A DNA stretch of 64,000 nucleotides from Desmodesmus armatus (lineage: Eukaryota; Chlorophyta; Chlorophyceae; Sphaeropleales; Scenedesmaceae): positions 1,240,001 through 1,304,000 of the forward strand of contig VIIQ02000574.1 of assembly GCA_007449985.2 (NCBI GenBank). The letters run 5' to 3'. Every line of letters starts with the position of its first letter. The first letter of the stretch is position 1. Both the position numbers and the translations under genes were made by a program. The notes beneath the pieces were generated by a model. That model was given only the letters and a program-made list of their open reading frames with translations. It was not told the DNA's origin and ran no database searches. Positions 1 through 11,999 of the stretch are shown piece after piece.

Positions 1-441
1 GGAGACAGCCTGTTGCAACCTCACAGCACACAATCACCAAAGCTTGATTGTGTTGTTCATTTTCTGCCCCACCACACCACTCCAACCACCACCATGATAG
101 TACAACAACAGCGACGACGGCAACACAGCGCCACCAAATACTCTACAAAGCATGAAAATAAAAACAGCATGAGGACACACACATAGTGGAAGTTACCCAG
201 ATGTGCGGCCTGCAAGCACATTACTCCCTCACTCCTCAGCCCACATGACAACTCTGTCCCACTGCTGGCTGCAGTGCCCAGTTGCCTGGCAGCAAGTGTA
301 CCACCAGCACACCCTGAACCTGCTCCTGCCATGTTCAAAAAAAGGGCCTTAGAACACACATGCAGCATATAATAAACAAATACAGCAACACTCACACAAG
401 TAATCCACATGTGCAACATAAGGCAGCCTCACATCTGGCAT

Positions 442-1938
442 TTACTTGTACAACAGGGAGGAGTACATCACATTGTTGGGCACCGAAGAGCTCTGCTGAA
501 TGGCAGCAGCCTTGCTGCAGGCTGCACCCGCAACCGCAGCAGGTGGCTGGGGTGTTGCCTCCTCCTCCTCGTCCTCGCCGCCATGCAGCAACTCAGAGTG
601 GTCAATGCCCTGCAGCCAGCTGGCAATGACGCCATCCTCCCAGTGGCAGTGCTCAGGGCCCTCGTCAGCAGCAGCTGCTGCTGCAGGGCTCATGGGGTGC
701 ACCAGCTCATCCTCCTGCAGCCAGCTGGCAATGACACCATTCTCCCAGTGGCAGTGCTCAGGGCCCTCATCAGCAGCTGCTGCTGCTGCAGGGCTCATGG
801 GGTGCACCAGCTCATCCTCCTCCTCCTCCTCACTCTCAAGGTCGTGCAGCACTGAGGGGCGCCCCTTGAGGCTGCCGGCTGCAGCCTGGCTGGGGTTGTG
901 CTGACCCTGCTGGGAGGCAGAGACAGCAGCCGCCAGGCTGCCTGGCCTTGCTGCCCTGAAGCCGCCAGGCAGGGGTGCTGTGGAGGAGCGCACGTAGCGT
1001 GGTGAAACGTTGTTGCCGCTGTGCAGCATGGAGGCGCCCACCATGCTGCTGCTGCTCTCCAGGGACAGCTGGTGCTGCAGGTTGAGCTCAAGGTTGGGCT
1101 CGGCGGGGCTGGTGGCCATTGCAGTGGTGGGCAGGCCGTCCTCGCTGCGCAGCATGGCCTTGCCGCGGGCACGCAGGGCCCTGGAGGTGGTTTTGGGGCA
1201 GCTGGTGCTGGGGAGGGAGGGGAGGGGCCCACTCAGGGAGGAAGCCTGCAAAAGGGGGGTGGGGGGAAGGCAGGGTCAGCCATGCGGCCAGGCACTTTGG
1301 CTGCGTAATGCGAGCAAATCCAGCCATGCTGTATTTCTGTTATGGAACATCTAAACCACTGCCAGACTTGCTTGCAGTAGTAGAGCTTACAAGTCCAGGA
1401 CAGAAACTCCCACCACAGCACTTGCATGCATGACGAGCAAGCCTGAAGACACCCACCAGCAATGCTGCAGAGCTTGAGCTTGGTCGTGACTGGCTGTCTG
1501 TAGAGGCTTGCTGCAAGATGTTGATCGGCCGCCCTCCTTCACCACTGGAGCTGGCCTGGGAGCACATTGACCCGGCACGGCTACTGCCCGGTGAGAGGGG
1601 CCTGACCTCCGCCACGACCTCGAAACTTGTAGTGCAGTCCATGGGGCCGCTCCTTCTGGCCTCTGACAGCTCCCCGGCGCGCCTGAGGGGGGTTGAATGC
1701 ATGTGTGCAATACACGGTACAGCGATCAGTCCATGCGTTGGAAAGAGACCCGCGCAACGGGCAACAAAGCACGTATGTGCATTGTATGCAGCAAAACAAC
1801 GTGTTCAAGCTTGCGCACGCCCCCTCAGCCCTGTCTTGGCAGACCCTCAAACGTGTAGTAGGGGACCTTTTCGACACAGGCGCTGCCTTACCTGTCCAGG
1901 TGGTTCGAAAGCTTCCGCACAATCTGTGTGATGGGCAT
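442..1938 (-). CDS. Hypothetical protein with duplicated acidic 35-residue block
   Basis: I do not recognise the family. Three exons join in phase: 1938-1892, 1682-1457 and 1245-442, giving about 358 residues from the ATG at 1938. The first exon stays open upstream to about 2093 (reading EWTFLRQDPVQF before the Met), so the true start may lie further out. The protein is Ser/Ala/Pro-rich. Its C-terminal third holds an acidic run (ESEEEEEDEL) followed by two copies of a 35-residue unit containing ELVHPMSP and HWE(N/D)GVIASWLQ. There is no signal peptide or membrane segment. It is divergent from the NEMP gene with about 450 bases between the two starts. The exon chain is well supported by splice phase; the function is unknown and the N-terminus is uncertain. 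Confidence 0.6.
611..820. repeat. Two-copy 105-bp tandem duplication inside coding sequence
   Basis: The block beginning tgcagccagctggcaatgac at 611 recurs at 716, a period of exactly 105 bases (35 codons), so the reading frame of the minus-strand gene is kept. The copies differ by a few substitutions (for example Asn versus Asp in HWE(N/D)GV) and by a small shift in the GCA/CAG run. This is a recent in-frame internal duplication. Confidence 0.9.
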
Positions 1939-2392
1939 GTTGAGTTGTCGCGTTGTGCAGAGGTGTGCAAACTGAACTGGGTCCTGTCGGAGGAAAGTCC
2001 ACTCAAGGGGTTGTGAGAGTCGCGGGAGAAATAGGGAAGCGGCTCTTGCGTAGATGCACACCTTTTTGCAACGTGGCAGGGAGCACTTTTACCTGCTGTA
2101 GAGCGCCAGAACCGACCATTGGGGGTTTGCGATGGGGGTTTTGTCATAGTGCGTAAGGCTGTCACAAAGGCTTATCAACGAACCCAGAACTCCAGCGTTT
2201 GCAGTTGCCTTTGACGGGGGCACTGCTGTCGTCTTGGTGAGTGCAATGAGTCAACAACGTTGTTCACAGTTCAATTTTTCAGCGCTCATCCTGACCTCTG
2301 ATACGGCTGAACACCCTGCTGATCATCTGGTTGGGTGATACTGAATGGTTTGATGCACATGCTTCACAAGAGTTGAGAGCCAGCCAACCAGG
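1939..2392. other. Intergenic region between divergent genes
   Basis: It separates the start of the minus-strand hypothetical gene from the plus-strand NEMP gene. I see no TATA-like or other motif I can defend. Part of it (to about 2093) may be 5' exon of the minus-strand gene, because that frame stays open. Confidence 0.4.
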
Positions 2393-5349
2393 ATGATCTG
2401 TCCAAGGAGCAACATTGTGCTGCTGCTCTTGGTGGCGTTGTGCACACACCAAGCACAATGCTACGTTGTCAGTATATCGCCAAATCTCATGGAGGGAACA
2501 GGCCTGCTTTATACCCATATGGTGGAGGCAGGGCCCACATATGACCCCCGCTTCATCTGGACTCCTATGCATGTGGTCCTCAACTGCAGCACACCAGCGG
2601 TAAGTGCCTGATTGGCATGTTGTGGCTGGGCTTTGCAATTGTGCAGTGTGCTAGCAACAACGGCCTGCAGCAAGGGGTGCCCACCTTTCCTGCAGGGGAC
2701 CCACCTGACCCTGCAGGAGTCACTTGAGCTCAGTGTGCAGTGTGCCAATACTGCTTGCTTTTGGCTTACTGCCAGATGTGATTGAGTCAGCTGGTCGGCC
2801 ATGTGTGCCCCTGTATCTAGCCTGTGCTGAGCGCATGCCTCCTGTTCCTGCGATGCTTGCAGTTCAGTGTGCTGAAAGCCAGCTCCCTGGAGAAGCTATC
2901 AGCAGAGTCAGCCGAAAAGGTGCTCTGGTGTGGCTGGAAGAACATACTGAACGAGCCAAACGTCTGCGAGCTTCGGTTTTCTATGTGGCGCAACAGCTAC
3001 TTTGCTGTGAAGCCAGGGCAGCCGGGCCTCCTATCCCTTGGTGCGTGCCTCATGCAAGCATGTGCATGCAGCAGCCAGGCCACTGCAGCAGCATGCACAT
3101 GCATGGCCACCACGTACTGAGCTGCCTCTTCTACACCATGTTATCGCAGTTGGGCCTGCATGTCACTCAGGACGCTACAGGCGCAGGTCATGCACTCATC
3201 ACAGTGCTGCCACTAGCTGGACTGTGTCATGGTGTGCTTACCACAAAAAAACCTGTGTGCTGCTGTGCCGCATGCTGCTCTTCAACCCTGCAGGTCAACC
3301 AGAGCTCAGCTGCACAGTGGCAGTGCCAGATCGCGGTGACCGCGACATTCAAGTGGGCTTCTTCTGGACAGCTGCAGCAGTGGTGCTGTTTATGTCTGCT
3401 GGCCACCTGGCACAGTCTCAGGCGTTCAGGCTTACCACTGGCGGGTTGATGGGCGTCACAGGGGTAGCTGCAATCGGCATGTTTCTCCTGATGAGGTAGG
3501 GGCAAGTGCTGCCCAGCTGGCGTGCTGCTCGATCGCTGTGTTAGCTTGAATTGACCCCCATGCGCTGCTGGGCGCCTCTTCCAGCATGATGTGCCGTATG
3601 CAGCGATGCAGGTCTTGACTGTGTGATGGCTGCTGCCGTGTCTTTTTGAATGCGAGCACTGTCACTCATGCGTGAGTATCCTTGCTGCTGGCCATGCTGT
3701 GCTGTGCTCTGCAGGAATGCCCCTGCCAAGCGTGCTATCGGTGTTGGGTGTGCCGTCAGTGCCACCGGCATGTGGAGCATCGTGCGCTGGGCCTTTGGGA
3801 CATGGGCCCCAGGCATTCAACAAGTCATGTTCAGCCGAGTGGGGGTATGGTATGTCATCGTCACGGGCACAGCGGGTGTGGCGACGGCATATTGGTTCGA
3901 TGACCCGGAAAGTCAGAAGATCAACACCAGCATACGCGTGTCGCTGCAGATCGTGGCCCTTGGCACTTTGTGGTTATCAGTTGCAGACGATTATGTCGCT
4001 CTGGCAGCGATGGGGCTGCTCGTATGCTACGGATGGCTGTGGGGCATACTCAGGTGAGCAATGCTGGGCATGCATGCACCAGATGCGCTCTCAAAGCTGC
4101 TTTGTTCGGCATATGCTGCGTACCGCACGACAAGCTTGTTCATCCAAGCACAACACTTTGACTCATACTATCGGATGCTCATGAAGCTGACAGGATTCAC
4201 TGCTTGATTGTGCCGGCTTGACGAGATTGATAGCTAAATGGTTATCTGTGCTGAATGCCATGCATGTTTTTTTATGCCCTGCAAGATTGTGCCTGCGCTG
4301 CCACGTTCTGCCCCCCTTGCAGGTATCTGTACACTGCTGCCAAGTGGGTGGCACGGTCGGTGCGGTGGCTGCAGTTCAAGCTATTTGGCCGGCGTCCTAG
4401 GTCCACTGGCGGTGAAGAAGATGGTGAGCTGGTGTTCCCATGGTGGTATAAAGAGCCCTCCTTCCCCGACAGTGACCCTGACGATGACAGCTATTCACCT
4501 GATGACAGTACTGATGTCAACGAGGCCAGCGGAGGGGACGCAGACGGTGGCGAGGGCGACAGTGGGTACACCAGTGAAGAGGAGGAGGAGCCGATGCAGC
4601 CGCCTGTGCGTCAGCGCCGCACAGCTGGTGTGCAGGCAGCAGCTGCGGCCCCTGCTGCAGCCGGCAGCAGGTGGGGCTGGCTGGGTTTCGGGCGCCTGGA
4701 CGGCACAAGCTCTGGCGCACATGGCGAGGAGCTTGCGCCAGCCCCCAGCTTTGATGATTGGGCCAAGAAGCCGGGCAGCCAGGAGCAGCAGGCTTCAGCC
4801 AGGCATGCGGCTGCAGGTGCAGCAGCACCCAGGGCCAGCAGCCTGGGGCCAGCTGGGTCAGCTGGTGGTGCTGCAGCAGGCAGGGTGGCAGCGCCCCCCC
4901 TGGGCGGTGAGTTCCTGATCCCGCCTTGGGATCAGCCGCAGAATGCAGTAGCGCCGCGTCCTCGCCCGACCTCTCCATGGCATGATACTGGCAAGGGAAT
5001 TGACTTCTCACAGCCCAAGCCCAGGTCACCCCCAGCAGGCCCACCAGCTGCAGGGGTAGGCAGCAGCAGGCCCTCTGCAGCGGCAGCAGCGGCAGTGCCT
5101 GCCGGCAGCAGCAGGACGCCCGGCGGTGGCAAGCGAGTGGTGAATCCAGAGACCGGCCGGGAGATCTCCACGACTGGCGCCACGTTCAGGGAGCTGCTGA
5201 ACCGGGGCTATGAGCACAATGCAGCCACCAATACCCTGCAGCTCTCCGCCCTGCCGTCCCCACCTGCAGCGGCAGCAGGAGGGTTTGTCAGGGGCGCACC
5301 CACGCCTGCAAGCAACCTGCGCTCCCGGAGGTCTGGCAAGGCGCAGTGA
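2393..5349 (+). CDS. NEMP/PNET2-type nuclear envelope integral membrane protein
   Basis: Exons 2393-2599, 2696-2734, 2863-3040, 3294-3495, 3715-4053 and 4323-5349 join in phase to 663 residues. The donor after 2734 is weak. Residues 1-22 form a hydrophobic signal peptide ending near CTHQAQC, followed by a Cys-containing lumenal domain of about 150 residues. Then come five or so membrane segments in the NEMP pattern: VGFFWTAAAVVLFMSAGHLA, a Gly-rich TTGGLMGVTGVAAIGM helix, CAVSATGMWSIVRWAFG, IVALGTLW and a WLWGILRYL end. The last exon is a nucleoplasmic tail of about 340 residues: acidic (DSDPDDDSYS), then Ala/Pro/Gly-rich, ending with a conserved-looking NPETGREISTTG module. Known NEMP1/PNET2 proteins sit in the inner nuclear membrane and bind chromatin or lamina partners; that role is inferred here. 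The family call rests on pattern, length and topology. Confidence 0.75.
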
Positions 5350-6442
5350 GGGCATACTGCTTGTGTTCGGCTGTCACTGATGTTGGGGAGGTGCTGCTGT
5401 AGTTTCCAGCAGCCAGGAGTCAACTGGAGAAAGCAGACTTGTTATGCATCGTGCACAGTGGATCTGTGCAGTTGATGGTGCAGAGCAATGGCTCTGGCCA
5501 TCCTTTTTGGTGGTTGGGTTTTAGCTGGCTTGCTTTCGAGTCAGGCAATGTGCCTGGGTGCCAGCTGGCAGTATGTACAAGTCTTCCAGCCGGTGCGGCG
5601 CTGATGTCAATCATATGTGTTGGCCTTGCACGTGTGTTCCAACAATACCTGGTCTGGCTGCCCATCGCAACATGTTTGTGTGTTGACACATGAGTTGCAA
5701 CCAGCAGGTACATGTCATGTGGGCCGGTGTGTGTCCACTGGCCCATTTGCATTACCCACCAACTGCAGGAACCCATGCTTCAATTCTGTGCATATTGTGC
5801 AGCAGCTCATCCTGCTGCATGATTGCCAGCAGCATCTCAGGCGTAGCACAAAACAAATCAGGCAATCGCATTGACGAAGGCTCGCTTTAAGCACTGGGGT
5901 TACATTTCACTGATGCTGACTGGAATCAGACAGTGTCAATGCCAGACAGCAGCTCATACCGACGAAACAAGAAGTTGCCTTGCCAGTCAGACCCAGAAAA
6001 CTTGCAGCCAGCCACAGTACAAACAATGAGCATCTTACCAGCCATCATGACTTGGCTAACAGCAAAGTAGATTGTTTGCCGACAGGAAGCCACCACTGCC
6101 TGCCCAGGCCTTGCCAGATGCTTGGACACACACAAGCTGCTTGAACACGAGCATCGTAATGTTGGGGGTATTCAGCACCTGCCAAACCTAACACAGATGC
6201 ATGCCACATTCAGCCACAAGCCCTGTGCAGCACAGGGCAACCAGGCTGCCTGTCCAAATCACAGGAGTGTGCCGAACAATGCGCAGCCACCACTGCCCCA
6301 CTTCCGCATCTGCACAGACGCAGCCGCAACTGCAGCGCAGCTGCTGTAGTCGAATTGCCTACTGGGCCCATTGCAGCAAGCTGATGCTGCATGCCATATG
6401 CCCGGGCCCGGGGGGGGGGGGTATCTCAGCACTGTTGGTACT
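5350..6442. other. Gap between convergent NEMP and TMCO1 genes
   Basis: No open frame with believable splice sites or conserved residues is seen. The stretch should hold the 3' untranslated regions of the two convergent genes. It contains a run of 11 or more G near 6411, just beyond the TMCO1 stop. Confidence 0.5.
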
Positions 6443-7181
6443 CTACTTGTTCTTGCTTTCAGGGTCATAGCTGGCGGGTTGTGGCTTCATAGCCCGCTCT
6501 GCTGCTCGGGACGGGCTCCAGCTGCAGCCCTGTGCAAAATTCATCTTGCAGAACATGGTGCACATGATGTAGATGAAGAGCGCGCCACATTCCTGCATGT
6601 CGGTGCCTGGCAGGCCTCTGTGTGTGATGAGGTTGGCGATGAAGCCTAGCGGTTGGAACGGCAGCCTTGCAACTGCACATACAGAAGAAGAAGACAACAA
6701 GGTGATGATTTACGGTGTGGTTTGGTAGGTCATTGGGTTCTCCCGCCCCACCCCCACCCCTCACAGGTCAATGTGATGCCGAGTCACACAGCATCCCAAG
6801 TTACCCAGTGACTAGTCCTGCACGCACCACCAAGCCCGTAATACCTGGTGTTCCCTCAAAGGCTGCCAAAAGACGGTTCAGCACCAGCAAGTTAACAAGG
6901 CCTGTGACCATGTTGGCCTTCATCTTGATGGCTTGGTAATCCTTGATGCTGCTTTTGACACCCTCCTCAAGCTTTTTCTCCTTCTTCTCGCTGCCGTCTT
7001 TCTTGGGGCCTGTCAGCTGCTGCTGCTTGTACTGTTCAAACTTCTTGCACTGTCGGTCCAGATCATCCTTGAGCCGTTTGTAGTTGCCGGTTCTGTACAC
7101 CAGCACCCAGCTGACGAACTCTGTTAGAATGCAGACAAAGAAACTCATGGCGACCACGCTGAAAGCCTGATCGAGCTGCAT
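6443..7181 (-). CDS. TMCO1: TMCO1, ER calcium-load-activated channel
   Basis: Two exons, 7181-6845 and 6672-6443, join at a phase-1 intron to 188 residues, the same length as human TMCO1. Features in order: an N-terminal membrane helix ending EFVSWVLVYRT, the family's basic YKRLK segment, a charged coiled coil (CKKFEQYKQQQ through KKEKKLEEG) and the MKANMVTGLVNLLVLNRLL helix. FEGTPVARLPFQPLGF follows across the splice, then a third hydrophobic stretch with YIMCTMFCKMN and the terminal SPSRAAERAMKP, matching the family's APSRAA end. TMCO1 is an ER membrane protein of the YidC/Oxo1 group, acting as a calcium leak channel and as a partner of the multipass translocon. The gene is divergent from the zinc-finger gene, 325 bases away. 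Confidence 0.93.
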
Positions 7182-7506
7182 GTTGATACAACTTTTAATT
7201 AAATTATGCTGGGGAGCTTGTCTTTGATCGGCGGCAGCAGATGAGTGGACAGAGGTCAGACAGCAGTGATCTGAAGCCTTGCAGAGGCTGAGTTCGAGGC
7301 TTTGTGCGTTGCCAAACCTTCAACCTAGGACATCACTGTGAGTATATCCCTGCACAGTATCACTCCATCTGTTACCTCAATGTGAAGTGTGATGCTGTGC
7401 CCTATGCCCTCACCCCAACTGTCATTAGCCACTGAAAGCCAGTGTCAGTCAAGCAATAAGAATTTATTCCCCGTTGGACACCTTGGTGGTCTGACGTAGC
7501 CTGAGT
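7182..7506. promoter_or_regulatory. Probable bidirectional promoter, TMCO1 / zinc-finger gene
   Basis: 325 bases separate the two divergent start codons, so both core promoters must lie here unless upstream non-coding exons exist. An AT-rich patch (acttttaattaaattatgc) sits just upstream of the TMCO1 ATG. This is an inference from layout only. Confidence 0.4.
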
Positions 7507-8650
7507 ATGCTGGGGCTGCTGGGCCCACCTGTCGGGTACACAGCCTGTCACGCTGCCGGTCACACTGCTGCCAAACTCAAGCCAACAACTGCAGCACCAC
7601 TGACAGCTGTCAAGGCGTCATTCAGCAGGTCCCTGCGGGCACTGGTCACCAGAGCCATGTCCCAGGACAGCCCAGGAGGCCCAGGAGGTGCAGCCAGCTG
7701 TACACCCCATAGCCCAACAAAGCGCCGCAGGGTAGAGTGGGACTGGGAGTGCCCTGCGTGCGGCACCAAGCACCCCACAGGAACCAAAATGCTGCTGCAC
7801 ATGCTCAAGTGCTGCGGGGACCTACTGCCAAGAGCATGGGACCTGCCTTACATACAAAGCATGTCAGCGCAAGACCACCAGCAACCTGCTGGCGGGCAGC
7901 AGCAGCAGCATGGTGCAGGCAGCAGCAGTGTTGAGGAGCTGCAGCAGATGCTGGAAGCTGCCAAGCAGCAGGAGCACACCCTGCGCATGCGGGCACTACG
8001 GCTCCGTTACATAGATGAGGCCCAACAGCAAGCGGCAGCAGCAGCAGCTGAGGATGGAGAGGATGCAGAGGAAGATCACCATCCTGACCCTGCTGACACT
8101 GCCAGCCAGCCAAGTGTCAGCACAGGGCGGTCGGAGCTACCAGCTGCCACATTCCAACAGCAGCCAGCACAGCCAGCAGAGCCCAGCAGCAGTCAGGGTG
8201 ACGCCGTCGCTGCAGCTGCTGTGACCGCACTGTCAGAGGCAGTCGCAGCAGCGGCAGCAGCACCACGTGCTGCGGCTGCGCCTGCCAGCAGCAGCAGCAA
8301 TCAGGCTGTGGTCAAAAAGCGGGGGCGCATGCGCTCTGCTGGGCGTACCCCTGTGCGCAGCATTGAGCAGGTCATGCAGGAGATGCAGCTGCCGAAGGCC
8401 AGGTGAGCAGTGGTCACCTGTCTTGATATCTGACCAGGACATGGGCAAGGCCCAGCAAGACTAGTACAAGCATCAGCAGCTAGACAGCCCATAGCTTGGC
8501 GGCCTTGACCTTAGCTTGGCGGCCTTGACCTTGCTTGTATGCAGCAGCAGCAGCAGCAATGCAGGGACCCTCAGCGTTTGCTACAGCCTCCTCCCGACAG
8601 ACTTGTGGCCATTGCACAGTGTACTGCTGCAAGTAGTCCTGCAAGCTTGA
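7507..8650 (+). CDS. Zinc-finger (CCHC-type) low-complexity protein
   Basis: The first exon, 7507-8402, ends at a good donor (AG/gtgagc, phase 2). The best in-phase continuation is 8545-8650, ending TGA, for about 333 residues; this last exon is tentative. The N-terminus (about 50 residues, Ala/Lys/Arg/Ser-rich, no acids) could be an organelle transit peptide, with a second Met (AMSQDSPGG) as an alternative start. The segment KRRRVEWDWECPACGTK carries a basic patch and a finger spaced C-x2-C-x12-H-x3-C (CPAC...HMLKC). The rest is Gln/Ala/Ser-rich with one short helical part (VEELQQMLEAAKQQEHT) and a basic end (KKRGRMRSAGRTPVRSIEQ). I do not recognise the family. It could be nuclear (KRRR) and bind nucleic acid or ubiquitin, but nothing decides this. 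Confidence 0.55.
8492..8531. repeat. 20-bp exact tandem duplication
   Basis: tagcttggcggccttgacct occurs twice back to back in the presumed last intron of the zinc-finger gene. Confidence 0.9.
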
Positions 8651-8933
8651 CTGCTGCATCTGTGGTGGCACACAGGGCGCATGCTTGCCTGACTCCTCTC
8701 CCGCCGCACCCACCACCAATCCATGCTGACTGCTTACTACATGTATGCACACTCACCCTACTCCACCCCAATTTCACACTATGCCCACACACATCCCAGG
8801 TCACCCTGCATCACCATACATAACACTGTGGGCACCATACATAACACTACACAACACCCATACTACTCCAAGTGCCTTACAACACGCATTCTGTCACCGC
8901 GCTCACCCCCAACACCACACTCCGCCTCACCAG

Positions 8934-10631
8934 ATGCCCCCTGACCTCGTGCGCAGGGTGGTGCGGCTGCTGGAGCGTGCCCCGCGCAGCATACGGCTTG
9001 TGGCTGACAGCGAGCCCCTGCAGGTGGTGCACGAGGACGAGCGCTTCCTGGCTGTGTGCAAGCCCCCAGGCCTACGCTCAGCCCCTGTGCATCGCTTCAT
9101 GGGGGGCAGCGCTGTCAACCGCATGATCGGGTACCTCGGGGCCGTGCCACACCTCCTGCACAGGTGAACACCAAGGGGGAAAGTACGTCGGCCGGCCATA
9201 GCGTGATGCTGGTAACGGCTGCTTGATGGTGTTGTCGCTCAGCTGGCACTGTTGCCAACCCTGAATTGCCGTCGTGTCTCATGTGTCCTGATCCCTCACA
9301 CAGCTTCATGACGTCAAGCGTCACAAGTCACTCGTTCTTGTCATGCCCTGCTGTGCTGTGCTGCCACAGGTTGGACATGGACACGTCGGGTGTGCTGGTA
9401 GCAGCCAAGGATGCTGCCACTGCCAGCTTGGTGCATGCTCAGTTTCAGAACAAGCAGGTGTCCAAAGCATACCTGGCCGTGTGCCTGGGGACGCCACAGC
9501 AGCAGCACTTAACTGTGGACGGGCCCATCGGCCAGCATCCTACTGTGCAGGTGGCGAGGGTGGTTGACCCACATGGCCAACCAGCTGTCACACACGTGCA
9601 GGTGACTTACTCCTGTTTCTGCATGGCTGCAGCGCTCAGTGTGGTGTGTAGTCATCATGACCGCATCTGTGTGTCATCACTAGCAACTCATCACAGCAGC
9701 AGGCCTTTGCTGCAGCGTCTGGTTTCTGAGGGCATGCACACCATACATATACGTGCAAGTGTGCTCTCAGAGGTGCCTTGCTGAGGATGCCAACGGTACA
9801 GCTCTGCTAAGCACACACCTTGATGGACTACTGATCAGTAACTGTCCTGCTGTGTCACGCATGGCTTGCTTGTCACAGGTTCTGGCCGTCAGTGAGGTCT
9901 GTCCCCAGCAGCTGTCAGGCCATTGGGGTCCTGCTGCTGCAGACCCTGCAGTACGCGTGCAGGGGGTGGGCTGCTGCCTGGTATGCTGCCGGCCTGTGAC
10001 TGGGCGCACCCACCAGATCAGGGTGCACATGGCTCATGCAGGACACCCGCTGCTGGGGGATGACGTGTACGGCCTGCAGGTAGGTTAGGGGTGCCTGATG
10101 TGCATGCATGGACTGCAAGGCAGTGGCTCTTTACGCATGTGCGCTGAACAGGCACTGAGTGGATTTGTCTATTCTGCTACGCACATAAGCGTGCAGTGCA
10201 CATATGCGTTCAATGCGCAGTCCTGCAGTGGGCAGGAACAATGAATCCATGCGTTCAATGCGCAGTCCTGCAGTGGGCAGGAACAATGAATCCATGTTGG
10301 TATCACCTGATTGGTTGCCATACAGACGCTGGTGGGGATCAGCAGAAGAGTCCTATCATCCCAGTTGGACTGGCATGTCCTTGTGCATCAAGCCACATGT
10401 CAGACACACATCAAACCCTGCTGGGCTGACCGCATGTGTTCCTTGTGCTTGCAGGGGCCCTGGATCAGCAGGCAGGCCCTGCATGCAGCAGCACTGACAC
10501 TGCAAGACCCCACGTCCATGGAGTCCATCACCTTTGTGGCACCCCCTCCAGACGACTTCACAACAGCAGCGGCCGCACTCAAGCTGGACATACCCCCGCT
10601 CAGCAAACTGCACGCTCCTAATCCGGCGTGA
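8934..10631 (+). CDS. RluA-family RNA pseudouridine synthase
   Basis: Exons 8934-9163, 9370-9601, 9879-10079 and 10455-10631 join in phase to 279 residues. The start is the first ATG in frame, directly after a possible acceptor (CACCAG/ATG), so an upstream exon cannot be excluded. Features in order: [18 protein letters not shown] (the family's D-x-x-L-x-V-x-KP-G segment); [13 protein letters not shown] across the first intron, with the catalytic Asp in RLDx[18 protein letters not shown] and KAYLAV; then [23 protein letters not shown], the C-terminal signature. The enzyme isomerises uridine to pseudouridine in rRNA, tRNA or mRNA. An S4 domain is not evident. The cellular compartment is not clear from the N-terminus. 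It lies close behind the zinc-finger gene on the same strand, but splice phase does not join them. Confidence 0.9.
10205..10294. repeat. 45-bp exact tandem duplication in an RluA intron
   Basis: The unit beginning tgcgttcaatgcgcagtcct at 10205 repeats exactly from 10250, inside the last intron of the pseudouridine synthase gene. Confidence 0.92.
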
Positions 10632-11999
10632 TGTGCAGCATGTGATGGCAGCACCATCTCAGATGGCTTGTGACTGCTTAAAGACCTTCCCTTGAGAGAG
10701 ACCTTCCCTTGAGACTGCAGCACAGGGGCCCAGCCACAGGACAGCATGCGCACAGACGGGTCGACAAGAATGGGCGTTGCAGTGTGTATCCTATGCAGTG
10801 TTTCTATGGGTTCACGACAGTGTGTACTGCTACTCGGCAGACTTGGCCCTTGTTGCTGATGCATGTGGGTGAACCTTGCTAGTGGTACCTGTTTGCAGTG
10901 CTTGAGCACACTGTGCTGCAAACGGGACCGACCCCTGCGCCCTGGTGCAGCGTTTCTGATACTTCTGTTACAGACAACGGATGAACACAGCGTAAAAGCA
11001 CCTACTCCAGCAATTTGCAGCCACCATACACCAGGACACCAGCAGCGCTGGCACAGTCAGCAACAAAGGTAATACTCACACGGGGGCAAGGTGCACAACC
11101 GCAAACTCCCCAACACACTGCCCTTGGGGACCATCTGCCACCTGACAATTTTCAGGCTTGGCAGCATAGTCAGCTCCACAGCACATTCCGTCACCACAAG
11201 ACACCACCAACAGCAACACCACAATCAAAAAAGCTTCGAAAGACTTTCAAATTTCAGCTGCCGACAAAACGCACGCTGCTTGCCTGCTGACTGTCAGCAA
11301 GTCAGGGCCAAATGCGTGCACAGTGTCACGGCAGGAATGCTGCCTCAGCAAGAAGGTAGAAACCCCTCAGGCATCGGCGGCACATCCCAAGCATAACTGC
11401 AACACGCAATAATACCACAGACATGCGGCCATACCACAGACATGCGGCCAAATCATACCTTGACTAATCCCGTCGGCCGTGCATACTATTAGTATTGGCG
11501 CATGCACCAGGGCATGGCTCAACAACAAGGAAGGACAGCCGGCGGAAACAGGACAAAGCTGCACGATGTTGCTGAGCTGCATCAACACACCAATCAAATG
11601 CAGGTCCGGATTCAATGGGTTCCATGCGCGCACACAGGCGGAGACTGTGCCGTGGGGACGAATATGGTGGATGTCAGTGGGTTTACCCACACCCCTTGCG
11701 CAGGGGACCTGACACTGCCTGGTGCTGCAGCTGGCAACAAGTGTGTGGCTGCGTGCCTGCAAGGCATGCTGGCACAAGCCACTGTAGAAGGCCTGTGCTC
11801 TAGGCAATGAAGCATACCGACCATGTTGTACAAACTGTGAGTCGAATCACAGTCTGGGTGCATCACAAAGACGGTGCAATCATCGAGCAGCAGCGGCGCA
11901 CACGATCCAAGTACACAGCGCAATGTGCGCCAAGGGAGCATGCGTCATCAAGCAGCGCTCGCGGCACCCAGCCCCATGGCAAGGTTGACAGGCCACGTC
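10632..11999. other. No gene recognised
   Basis: This follows the RluA stop. Nothing in it has convincing splice sites with conserved protein. It contains short tandem duplications: gaccttcccttgaga twice near 10681-10712, and ataccacagacatgcggcc twice near 11412-11451. Confidence 0.5.

Noticed and set aside
9115..9324. Minus-strand open frames opposite the RluA exons, and many other long antisense frames
   Set aside because: They are shadows of GC-rich coding exons without conserved motifs or splice logic.
10205..10294. CRISPR array or satellite
   Set aside because: There are only two adjacent copies with no spacers, inside a eukaryotic intron.
7507..10631. Fusing the zinc-finger gene and the RluA synthase into one protein
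   Set aside because: The zinc-finger exon ends in phase 2, while the RluA frame at its possible acceptor is phase 0. A separate in-phase terminal exon with a stop exists at 8545-8650.
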